A stretch of 6,579 nt of DNA from Elusimicrobiota bacterium (GCA_023249835.1 JAHFBY010000099.1:1-6579), one strand, 5' to 3'. Shown: positions 1 through 6,045, numbered from the stretch's first letter. Numbers and translations: made by a program. Notes: generated by a model from the sequence alone, not told the origin.

Positions 1-71
1 ACATCAGTTATATTTACTGCATACCGAGTTAATACGAACAATTTTAATATTTTTCGCTCCATTGGGACGGC

Positions 72-2636
72 ATGAAGAAAAACATCTTATTCTCGGATTA
101 CACTATTGGACTGGCCCTCTCCTTAATAGTGTTAGCCCTTTTCCACTTTCAAACCCCTTTATTTGTAAACATGGAGCTCATGTTTTACGACATGCGCGCC
201 CAGTTTCGGCAAATCCCGGACGCCGCCAAAAGAGGGGACGAAATCGCCATCGTTGAAATTGACAACGACAGCATCACCAACATCGGACGCTGGCCGTGGC
301 CCCGTTGGCGCATGGTGCAGCTTATCGACCAACTCTCTCAATACGGACCCAAAGTCATTGCCGTCAACCTTTTATTTTCGGAACCTGAAAGCAACCAGGG
401 TTTAGAAGAAATTCGTGAATTGACCGGCAAATACGCCTTTCTCGTGCTCCAGAAAAAAATCAAAGAGGCTAAAGACATAAATTTCTTAACCGAGTTTTCA
501 AGCGCGGAAGTGCGGCTGGACAACGACACCAAACTGATCAATTCCATCACCCAATCCAGCGCCGTGGTCTTGGCCATGTCTTTTTCCATTGGCCTTGCCG
601 GCAGCGCCCCTCCGGCGGACAACAACGAGGCAGAAGCGCTCCCCGTTGCGCTGGACCATAACCAGCTCGGCAACATACTCAACACTGCGGAAGCCTTGAT
701 CTACCCACCGGTAGAAGCCGCGGGAGTGGACATTCCATTAGATGATTTTGCCACCTACGCGCTGGGGACCGGACACGTTACAGTCTCTCCGGACGATGAC
801 GGGGTCCTGCGTCAGGAAATCCCGATCATTCGAATGTACGGCAAATATTACCCATCCTTTGCCCTGCAAGCAGTGCGCAATTATATGGGCATTAAAAATG
901 AAGATATCCGTATCAAGCTGGGTGAATGCATCCAAATGGGGTCTTTGAAAATACCTCTCAATTCGCAAAACCGCATACCAATTTCTTACGTTGGTCCGGG
1001 ACGGACTTTCAGCTATTTTTCATTCTATGACGTGATTAACCAAAAAGTGGACGCTTCCGCATTTAAACGCAAGATCGTACTGGTCGGGTTCACTGCCAGC
1101 GGGTTAGGCTCGCTTTACACCACGCCCATAACACACAATTTTCAAGGGGTGGAATATTTAGCTAACGTGATCCAAAACATGCTGCACAACAACTACATCA
1201 CCCGCCCCCAATGGGCGCGTTGGGCGGAACTGGGCAGTTTGATTATCATCGGACTCTTTGTCACCTTTATCCTGCCCAAGGTTAAAGCAGGCATGGGATT
1301 TTTCTTGACCTTGCTGCTAGCCGTAATGCTGGTGGCTCCCTCCACCTACACCTTGGTCAAAGACGGTTACTGGATCAAGATATTCTATTCTTTCTTTTTA
1401 TTGTCCATGGGCTATACCATTATCGTCACAAAAAAGTTTTTCACCACGGAAAGAAAAAAAGAGCTGGTTGAGGCTAGTGAAATTGAAACCAATAAAATGC
1501 TCGGCCTCTCTTTCCAAGGGCAGGGCCAACTGGACTTGGCTTTTGAAAAGTTCCGCAAATGTCCGCTGGACGAATCTCTAAAAGAACTGCTCTACAACCT
1601 GGGCTTAGATTTTGAAAGGAAACGTCAATTCAATAAGGCGGTCGCGGTCTATGAACACGTCTCTAAAGTGGACCCGAGATTTAAAGACTTGACGTCTAAA
1701 ATTGACATGTTAAAAAAAGCAGCGGACGGCATGGTGTTTGGCAGCAGCTTGCCGGGCGCCAAAGGCGGCAAAGAAGGAACAGTGATGATTGACAGCGCCG
1801 CTTTGAAACCCACGCTGGGACGCTACGAGATTATCAAAGAGCTTGGACGCGGAGCCATGGGAGTGGTTTATTTAGGAAAAGACCCCAAGATTAACCGCAC
1901 CGTGGCGATCAAGACCATGATCTTTGATGACGACGTAGATGAAGCGACGTTAAAAGATTTAAAAGAACGGTTTTTCCGGGAAGCGGAATCGGCCGGCAAA
2001 CTTTCCCACCCCAACATCGTCCGAATCTTTGACGCCGGCGAAGACCAAGACATGGCTTACATCGCCATGGAACTGATGGAGGGCGACGACCTTAAAAAAT
2101 GGACCGCCAAAGACTCACTTTTACCCATACCGCAAGTGTTGGATTACGTTGCCAAATCCGCCGACGCCTTAGATTACGCGCATCAAGAAGGGGTGTTCCA
2201 TCGCGACATCAAACCGGCCAACATCATGTTATTAAAAGATTCGAGCATCCGCGTCGCTGATTTCGGCATCGCTCGAATTCAAGGATCCTCCAAAACCGCC
2301 ACGGGCACGGTGCTGGGCACCCCATCCTACATGAGCCCGGAACAAATCGCCGGCAAAAAAGTGGACGGACGCAGCGACCTATTTTCATTAGGAGTAACTT
2401 TGTACGAACTATTGACCGGTGAAAAACCATTTAAAGGCGGAGACGCCATCGGCACGCTTCTTTTCCAAATCGCGAACGATCCGCATCCTGACGCGAGGAT
2501 GGTCCGTCCGGAACTCCCCGCCGAAGTGATCCTGGTGATTAATAAATCTCTGGAAAAAAACCCGGACAATCGCTATCAAAGAGGAAACGAAATGGCGCAA
2601 GACTTAAAAGCCTGTTTGCAAAAGCTTCCCGCATAA
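72..2636 (+). CDS. CHASE2-domain transmembrane Ser/Thr protein kinase with TPR-like linker
   Basis: This 854-residue protein is probably an inner-membrane receptor kinase that phosphorylates Ser/Thr on cytoplasmic targets. A first membrane helix (about residues 10-26) is followed by an extracytoplasmic CHASE2 domain (about 30-375) with the typical GRWPWPR at 72-78, a DDDGVLR segment near 242-248 and a VLVGFTASGLG segment from 336. Three more helices follow at about 387-403, 408-428 and 437-453. Residues 474-550 look like two TPR-type helical repeats. The kinase domain (about 585-850) looks fully active: glycine loop GRGAMG 592-597, VAIK lysine K614, helix-C glutamate E637, HRDIKPAN with catalytic D712, DFG at 730-732, SPE at 755-757 and D769 in the DLFSLG motif. 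The activation loop carries T742, T744, T746 and the conserved T750. There are no PASTA repeats. No good Shine-Dalgarno precedes the ATG, but an in-frame stop at 45-47 and the absence of other in-frame ATGs between it and 72 support this start. It heads the phosphatase/FHA block. Its input ligand and its substrates are unknown. Confidence 0.95.
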   Translation: MKKNILFSDYTIGLALSLIVLALFHFQTPLFVNMELMFYDMRAQFRQIPDAAKRGDEIAIVEIDNDSITNIGRWPWPRWRMVQLIDQLSQYGPKVIAVNLLFSEPESNQGLEEIRELTGKYAFLVLQKKIKEAKDINFLTEFSSAEVRLDNDTKLINSITQSSAVVLAMSFSIGLAGSAPPADNNEAEALPVALDHNQLGNILNTAEALIYPPVEAAGVDIPLDDFATYALGTGHVTVSPDDDGVLRQEIPIIRMYGKYYPSFALQAVRNYMGIKNEDIRIKLGECIQMGSLKIPLNSQNRIPISYVGPGRTFSYFSFYDVINQKVDASAFKRKIVLVGFTASGLGSLYTTPITHNFQGVEYLANVIQNMLHNNYITRPQWARWAELGSLIIIGLFVTFILPKVKAGMGFFLTLLLAVMLVAPSTYTLVKDGYWIKIFYSFFLLSMGYTIIVTKKFFTTERKKELVEASEIETNKMLGLSFQGQGQLDLAFEKFRKCPLDESLKELLYNLGLDFERKRQFNKAVAVYEHVSKVDPRFKDLTSKIDMLKKAADGMVFGSSLPGAKGGKEGTVMIDSAALKPTLGRYEIIKELGRGAMGVVYLGKDPKINRTVAIKTMIFDDDVDEATLKDLKERFFREAESAGKLSHPNIVRIFDAGEDQDMAYIAMELMEGDDLKKWTAKDSLLPIPQVLDYVAKSADALDYAHQEGVFHRDIKPANIMLLKDSSIRVADFGIARIQGSSKTATGTVLGTPSYMSPEQIAGKKVDGRSDLFSLGVTLYELLTGEKPFKGGDAIGTLLFQIANDPHPDARMVRPELPAEVILVINKSLEKNPDNRYQRGNEMAQDLKACLQKLPA

Positions 2637-2645
2637 AGCGCCGGC

Positions 2646-2651
2646 AAGGAG
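2646..2651 (+). promoter_or_regulatory. Strong Shine-Dalgarno for a 13-codon upstream ORF
   Basis: AAGGAG lies 7 bases before an ATG at 2659, and is the best Shine-Dalgarno match in the window. It does not suit the phosphatase start at 2697, which has its own AGAGG at 2688-2692, 4 bases before that ATG. The match suggests that the tiny ORF at 2659 is translated, although a chance match in a purine-rich stretch is possible. Confidence 0.45.
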
Positions 2652-2658
2652 ATATTGT

Positions 2659-2700
2659 ATGTTTAAAATATATTTTTATATTATGATAGAGGTTCTATGA
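2659..2700 (+). CDS. Possible 13-residue leader peptide ORF upstream of the phosphatase gene
   Basis: An ATG with an excellent Shine-Dalgarno opens a 13-codon ORF translating to MFKIYFYIMIEVL. Its TGA (2698-2700) overlaps the ATG of the PP2C gene in an ATGA arrangement, the usual geometry of translational coupling. It fills most of the 60-bp gap between the kinase and phosphatase genes. Seen directly: the ORF, the Shine-Dalgarno and the overlap. Inferred: that it is translated and sets how much phosphatase is made relative to kinase. The peptide is hydrophobic and AT-rich, with no recognisable family and no run of a single amino acid that would suggest classical attenuation. It may be a chance ORF. 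Confidence 0.3.
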   Translation: MFKIYFYIMIEVL

Positions 2701-3455
2701 AAATCACATTGTTTGGCAAATCTGATATCGGCAAAGTGCGTTCCAACAACGAAGACAGCTTACGGATTGATGAAGAGATAGGATTATTTATTGTCGCTGA
2801 CGGGATGGGCGGCCACAACGCGGGCGAAGTTGCCAGCAAAATGGCCGTAGACTGCATTTGCGATGCGATGCGCCGCTGCATAATCAATAACCAAAACGCG
2901 ATTTTAGGCAAAATTGATCCTAAACATTCAGAACGCGCCAACCAGTTGGCTTCATGCGTTCGATTATCGAATCAATTAATTTATGAATCAGCAAAAAATA
3001 AACCCCAATATCAAGGCATGGGAACCACTGTGGAAAGCGTTTTATTTGTAAAGAACAAGGTTTGCATTGCGCACGTAGGCGATAGCCGCGTTTATTTATT
3101 TCGCGATAAAAAATTGACGCAAGTCACAACCGACCATACGCTGGTCGCCGATCAAGTTAAACAAGGTCTCATCACCCCGCAAGAAGCTGAAACATCCAAC
3201 CTCAAGCATATTCTAACCCGCGCGGTAGGAGTAGACGAAATAACTGAACCCGACATTTTGGAACTAGACTCTAAACACGGAGACATATTGTTGTCTTGTT
3301 CAGACGGTTTAAACAAGATGGTTTCTGACGAAACCATCTTAGAAACAATTTTAGACATGCAAACACCTAAAAATATAGTTGACCATTTAATAGCTTTAGC
3401 CAACGCCAACGGAGGCGTGGACAACTGCACTGTAGCGGTGTCTAAAACTGAATAA
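2697..3455 (+). CDS. PP2C-family (PPM) Ser/Thr protein phosphatase
   Basis: This 252-residue soluble protein is a bacterial PP2C/Stp-type phosphatase, a metal-dependent enzyme that removes phosphate from Ser/Thr. The motifs are complete and in order: RSNNED at 15-20, DGMGGH at 35-40 (D35 is a metal ligand), a GTT motif in the middle, AHVGDSRVYLFR, a TTDHTLV segment, ILTRAVG, SDG at 202-204 (metal aspartate D203) and VDNCT with D242-N243 near the C-terminus. The length is close to that of B. subtilis PrpC, so it is a bare catalytic domain without membrane segment or regulatory extension. AGAGG at 2688-2692 lies only 4 bases before the ATG. The gene sits between the kinase and FHA genes, the usual place for the phosphatase that opposes the kinase. 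The FHA gene begins 5 bases after its stop. Specificity for this kinase is inferred from context. Confidence 0.95.
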   Translation: MKITLFGKSDIGKVRSNNEDSLRIDEEIGLFIVADGMGGHNAGEVASKMAVDCICDAMRRCIINNQNAILGKIDPKHSERANQLASCVRLSNQLIYESAKNKPQYQGMGTTVESVLFVKNKVCIAHVGDSRVYLFRDKKLTQVTTDHTLVADQVKQGLITPQEAETSNLKHILTRAVGVDEITEPDILELDSKHGDILLSCSDGLNKMVSDETILETILDMQTPKNIVDHLIALANANGGVDNCTVAVSKTE

Positions 3456-3460
3456 TTTTC

Positions 3461-4258
3461 ATGCCTAAACTGACTTTAAAGTTTGAATCCGCTTTCATCA
3501 AAGACTATCCCTTAATAGCTAATACTCTTACTATTGGCAGAAAACCGGATAACGATTTAGTGATTGATCACCCGGCTGTTTCCGGCCACCATTGCCGCAT
3601 CATTATGCAAGGAGACACCTATTTCATCGAAGATTTAAATTCCACCAACGGCACCTTGGTCAACGACAAAAAAATCATTAAGGCAGGAATCCACCATCAA
3701 GATATCGTTGCCATTGCCAAACACACTCTAATATTTATTGATGACCGAACCGTATCTGCCGCGGACATTGCACAAATGCAAAAGGATCCGGCAGTGCCAC
3801 AAACACCCGTGATAGCTACCCCCGCTACCCCCGCTACCCCCGCTACCCCCATTACCCCCGCGCCCTCAGCCACGCCTCTGCCAACGCCTTCGGTTAAATC
3901 CAATAATGCATCCTTTGCAGCGCTCTCTGAGTCCAGTTTAAAATCCATACCGTTCCGGTTGGGCGGCATCCGCGTCATTGATGGGATAGTGGACAAAGTA
4001 GATTATGTTTTAACTGACAATTCAACCTATATTGGCAAATCTGACCGCGTTAATATAAAAATCAAAGGCGGAATGCTGTCGCCGGAAGTAGCGGGAATGA
4101 TAAGCAAAAAGAGTGACGGCTATGTTTTGGTTGCTATAAAAGAAGGTTACCCTAAAGTAAACGGCATGTCAGTGCATGGTGAACGCGAATTAAAAGAAGG
4201 CGATTTGATTGAAGTGGGCGGCACCAAAATGCAATTTTATTTAAAAAACACGCCCTAA
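3461..4258 (+). CDS. FHA-domain protein: N-terminal FHA, ATP-repeat linker, C-terminal degenerate FHA-like domain
   Basis: This 265-residue, apparently cytoplasmic protein probably binds phosphothreonine proteins made by the upstream kinase. The N-terminal FHA domain (about 3-95) has the usual binding residues: G26-R27, S41 and H44 in SGHH, and N63-G64 in NSTNGT. Residues 108-150 are a Pro/Thr/Ala-rich, probably disordered linker containing four Ala-Thr-Pro triplets and one Ile-Thr-Pro. The C-terminal part (about 165-265) has FHA-like spacing: G192-K193 in place of GR, S207 with V210 instead of His, VNG at 233-235, then a GDLIEVGG segment. I read it as a second FHA fold that has lost phosphopeptide binding and may be a protein-interaction module. 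The gene starts 5 bases after the phosphatase stop, with no Shine-Dalgarno, so it is probably translated by coupling. It is likely an adaptor or effector of the module. It does not look like GarA, which has its phosphorylated tail before a single FHA. Confidence 0.9.
   Translation: MPKLTLKFESAFIKDYPLIANTLTIGRKPDNDLVIDHPAVSGHHCRIIMQGDTYFIEDLNSTNGTLVNDKKIIKAGIHHQDIVAIAKHTLIFIDDRTVSAADIAQMQKDPAVPQTPVIATPATPATPATPITPAPSATPLPTPSVKSNNASFAALSESSLKSIPFRLGGIRVIDGIVDKVDYVLTDNSTYIGKSDRVNIKIKGGMLSPEVAGMISKKSDGYVLVAIKEGYPKVNGMSVHGERELKEGDLIEVGGTKMQFYLKNTP
3815..3859 (+). repeat. Five tandem 9-bp repeats inside the FHA gene
   Basis: The unit GCTACCCCC occurs four times without interruption (3815-3850), followed by a variant ATTACCCCC (3851-3859). 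In frame it encodes Ala-Thr-Pro four times and Ile-Thr-Pro once, in the linker between the two FHA-type domains. Because the unit is a multiple of three, changes in copy number would lengthen or shorten the linker without breaking the gene. Confidence 0.9.
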
Positions 4259-4284
4259 TCCCCCCCCATTGCCTCTACCGCGGT

Positions 4285-4314
4285 TTGCACGAACCCCTCT
4301 TGCTAACCTATAAT
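4285..4314 (+). promoter_or_regulatory. Predicted sigma70-type promoter for the PASTA gene (and rpe)
   Basis: A perfect TATAAT at 4309-4314 lies 18 bp after TTGCAC at 4285-4290, which keeps only the TTG of the -35 consensus. Shifting by one base gives TTTGCA with a 19-bp spacer. The predicted start is near 4321, giving a leader of about 50 bases. The site lies in the 109-bp gap after the FHA gene, the largest complete gap in the window, so the PASTA gene probably begins a new transcription unit that continues into rpe. No clear terminator for the upstream block is visible in this gap. Confidence 0.6.
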
Positions 4315-4360
4315 ATAGGAAGGTCTTGTTTTAGTAGGACACTCTCATCCTTGGACAGTT

Positions 4361-4365
4361 AAGGA
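4361..4365 (+). promoter_or_regulatory. Shine-Dalgarno that decides the PASTA start
   Basis: AAGGA ends 2 bases before the ATG at 4368 but 8 bases before the in-frame ATG at 4374. Normal spacing therefore favours 4374. TCCTT at 4348-4352 is its exact complement with an 8-base loop, so a small hairpin could cover the site. The stem is only 5 bp plus a possible G-U pair, so a regulatory role is uncertain. Confidence 0.6.
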
Positions 4366-4373
4366 AAATGCTA

Positions 4374-5333
4374 ATGATTCGTAAGTTTGAACTATTTATT
4401 TTGCTTGGAATCCTATTTATAGTATCAATTTTTTCTTTAAATTGGGTGATTAAAGGAACCATTCATTCTCAGAAAAACGTTTTAGTGCCGGACATTGTAG
4501 GTCAACCACTTAATCGCGCTCTAACCTCGCTTTCTGAGCAAAATTTAGCTTTAAAACAATTAGGAACAGAATTTAACGACTCTATACCTGCGGGCACTGT
4601 CATACGTCAACAACCTGTTGCCGGAATGTCGGTAAGAGAGGGCCGAATCATACGGGTAACACTTTCGCAAGGCGGTGAAACCACCTATGTGCCTAACCTC
4701 GAAGGCGCTAGCTTACGTTCCGCTGAGATCGCATTACGTACACAGTTGTTAGCTCTGGGCGAAATTCAATATAAATCTTCCATTAAATATGAAAAAGATT
4801 ACGTTATTTCGCAAAGCCCTCCGGCGCAAAAAATTGTTGGCAAAGACACCTTAGTGCACTTAGTTGTATCCAATGGCGCGCCGGAAGACGGCATTATTTT
4901 AATGCCGGAATTCGTGGGCAAAAAATTGCCCGAAGCCGAGGCTTGGGGTCAAAAGAATAATATTACAGTGCAGTCTGAACTGGAAAACTCTCTCTCCGAA
5001 CAACAAACAATCTTAGAACAAAACGTAGCGGCAGACACCGCGATGCGCGGCGGCGACGCCGTAAAGTTTATGATTGCCTCGGGAAAACAGTCCGCAACTG
5101 CCGGTTCAGAAACGCAAAACAGAAAATATTTTCCATTTCAAGTTCCGCAATCCGATTCCCCAAAAACATTCCGATTCGTATTGGTAGACGGGGCTGGAAG
5201 CAGGGAAATATTCGGAGGTCCGCTCTTACCCGGCACTAAACATCAAATCCCGTTGCCTTCTAACCTAACTATCCCTGCGCAGGTACGGATATTTGTCAAT
5301 GGCATATTAACTGAGGAGAGACAGGTTCAATAA
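4374..5333 (+). CDS. Membrane-anchored protein with three PASTA domains, no kinase domain
   Basis: With the 4374 start this is a 319-residue protein: a very short N-terminus (MIRKFE), one membrane helix (about 7-25), then an extracytoplasmic part with three PASTA repeats at about 35-101 (from VLVPDIVG), 104-170 (from TYVPNLEG) and 175-236 (from ILMPEFVG). A linker and a C-terminal beta-rich domain (about 264-319, with FVLVDGAGSREIF and VRIFVNGIL) follow. PASTA domains in PknB/PrkC kinases and some penicillin-binding proteins are associated with recognition of peptidoglycan or beta-lactam-like ligands. There is neither a kinase nor a transpeptidase domain, and the N-terminus is too short to signal alone. 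This is the layout of the outer half of a PASTA kinase. It follows the kinase/phosphatase/FHA block and directly precedes rpe. I infer that it may be a cell-wall sensor working with the CHASE2 kinase. A structural cell-envelope role is the alternative. An upstream ATG at 4368 would add two residues. Confidence 0.88.
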   Translation: MIRKFELFILLGILFIVSIFSLNWVIKGTIHSQKNVLVPDIVGQPLNRALTSLSEQNLALKQLGTEFNDSIPAGTVIRQQPVAGMSVREGRIIRVTLSQGGETTYVPNLEGASLRSAEIALRTQLLALGEIQYKSSIKYEKDYVISQSPPAQKIVGKDTLVHLVVSNGAPEDGIILMPEFVGKKLPEAEAWGQKNNITVQSELENSLSEQQTILEQNVAADTAMRGGDAVKFMIASGKQSATAGSETQNRKYFPFQVPQSDSPKTFRFVLVDGAGSREIFGGPLLPGTKHQIPLPSNLTIPAQVRIFVNGILTEERQVQ

Positions 5334-5339
5334 ACCTGT
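5321..5339 (+). repeat. Perfect 7-bp inverted repeat across the PASTA stop codon
   Basis: ACAGGTT (5321-5327) and AACCTGT (5333-5339) are exact reverse complements around the 5-base loop CAATA, extendable by one G-T pair at 5320/5340. The hairpin contains the PASTA stop codon and ends one base before the rpe Shine-Dalgarno. No T-run follows, so it is not an intrinsic terminator. It could affect rpe translation or mRNA stability, or be chance. Confidence 0.5.
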
Positions 5340-5340
5340 T

Positions 5341-5345
5341 AGGAG
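5341..5345 (+). promoter_or_regulatory. rpe Shine-Dalgarno
   Basis: AGGAG lies 4 bases before the rpe ATG at 5350 and immediately after the inverted repeat at 5321-5339. It confirms the rpe start. The spacing is a little short but usable. Confidence 0.7.
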
Positions 5346-5349
5346 ACCC

Positions 5350-6027
5350 ATGAACACAAAAGACATTTTAATTGCGCCCTCCATTCTTTCCGCGGACTTC
5401 ACCAAATTGGGAGAAGAAATAAACGCGGTTGAAAAAGTTGGCGCCGATTGGATTCACGTTGATGTAATGGACGGCCATTTCGTGCCTAATTTAACCATTG
5501 GGCCGGGCGTTGTTAAATGGATACGCGCATCAACCAAACTTTTCATGGACGTGCATTTAATGATTGATCAACCCTGGAAATACATTCCGCAGTTTGCCGA
5601 GGCCGGATCAGACAGCATTACGTTCCATTGGGAAGCTTGCCGCAATGCGCACAAGGCTATAAAACTGATAAAGAAGTTAGGGAAAAAAGTTGGGATATCG
5701 GTTCGTCCGCGCACGCCCATAAACGTTATTTTCCCTTACCTCTCGATTCTTGACATGGTTTTAATTATGACGGTTGAGCCCGGATTTGGCGGTCAATCGT
5801 TTATGCCCAAAATGCTTTCCAAAGTGAGCGCGCTCAAAAAAATTTCCGCCAAAATGAATTACAATTTTAAAATTGAAGTGGACGGCGGCATCGATGCCAA
5901 CACCGCTCCTTTGACGGTCCAAGAGGGCGCCAACGTCCTGGTTGCCGGCAACGCTATCTTTGGAAAATCAAATAGAAAAAAAGCGATGAATGATTTGAGA
6001 AAATCCATTGACAAAAATAATATTTAG
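5350..6027 (+). CDS. rpe: Ribulose-phosphate 3-epimerase
   Basis: This enzyme interconverts D-ribulose 5-phosphate and D-xylulose 5-phosphate in the pentose phosphate pathway (EC 5.1.3.1), in the cytoplasm. The 225 residues match the usual single TIM-barrel length. Signature segments are in order: APSILSADF at 9-17, HVDVMDGHFVPN at 36-47 with metal/catalytic H36 and D38, DVHLM with H69, MTVEPGFGGQSF in the phosphate-binding loop region, EVDGGID with catalytic D178, and VAGNAIFG near the C-terminus. H36, D38, H69 and D178 correspond to the four metal ligands of the family. The gene starts 16 bases after the PASTA stop with a good Shine-Dalgarno, so it is probably co-transcribed with it. In Firmicutes rpe also lies next to a PP2C / PASTA-kinase pair. 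Its end contains a promoter for rpsP. Confidence 0.97.
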   Translation: MNTKDILIAPSILSADFTKLGEEINAVEKVGADWIHVDVMDGHFVPNLTIGPGVVKWIRASTKLFMDVHLMIDQPWKYIPQFAEAGSDSITFHWEACRNAHKAIKLIKKLGKKVGISVRPRTPINVIFPYLSILDMVLIMTVEPGFGGQSFMPKMLSKVSALKKISAKMNYNFKIEVDGGIDANTAPLTVQEGANVLVAGNAIFGKSNRKKAMNDLRKSIDKNNI

Positions 6028-6036
6028 TTGTATGAT
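6008..6036 (+). promoter_or_regulatory. Near-consensus sigma70 promoter in the end of rpe, driving rpsP
   Basis: A perfect -35 TTGACA (6008-6013) and a five-of-six -10 TATGAT (6031-6036) are separated by the optimal 17 bp. The -35 lies in the last codons of rpe. The predicted transcription start, about 6-8 bases after the -10, is near 6042-6044, only 2-4 bases before the rpsP ATG at 6046. This implies a leaderless or nearly leaderless mRNA and fits the lack of a Shine-Dalgarno before rpsP. Confidence 0.65.
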
Positions 6037-6045
6037 ATGTAAACT

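Noticed and set aside
8..50. Possible promoter upstream of the kinase (TTATAT with TAATAC, or TTTAAT)
   Set aside because: Matches are poor and the region is AT-rich; only 71 bases are available before the gene, so no promoter can be supported.
62..256. Short plus-strand ORF starting with TTG ahead of the kinase
   Set aside because: It overlaps the kinase in another frame and its translation shows no family; the CHASE2 kinase frame is clearly the real one.
2655..2682. TTGTAT with TATATT (16-bp spacer) as a promoter for the phosphatase
   Set aside because: Both boxes are weak, the area is a run of A and T, and the genes are close enough for co-transcription with the kinase.
3815..3859. CRISPR-like or phase-variable repeat
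   Set aside because: There are no spacers, and the 9-bp unit keeps the reading frame, so it cannot switch the gene on or off.
159..3996. Several minus-strand ORFs of 60-115 codons opposite the kinase, phosphatase and FHA genes
   Set aside because: All lie wholly opposite strongly supported genes and show no recognisable domain. They are antisense shadows.
4277..4284. ACCGCGGT palindrome as an operator or terminator stem
   Set aside because: A single 8-base palindrome with no loop, no second copy and no T-run; chance is sufficient.
5321..5345. Intrinsic terminator after the PASTA gene
   Set aside because: The 7-bp hairpin is followed by AGGAGACCC rather than a T-run, and rpe follows at once with a good Shine-Dalgarno.
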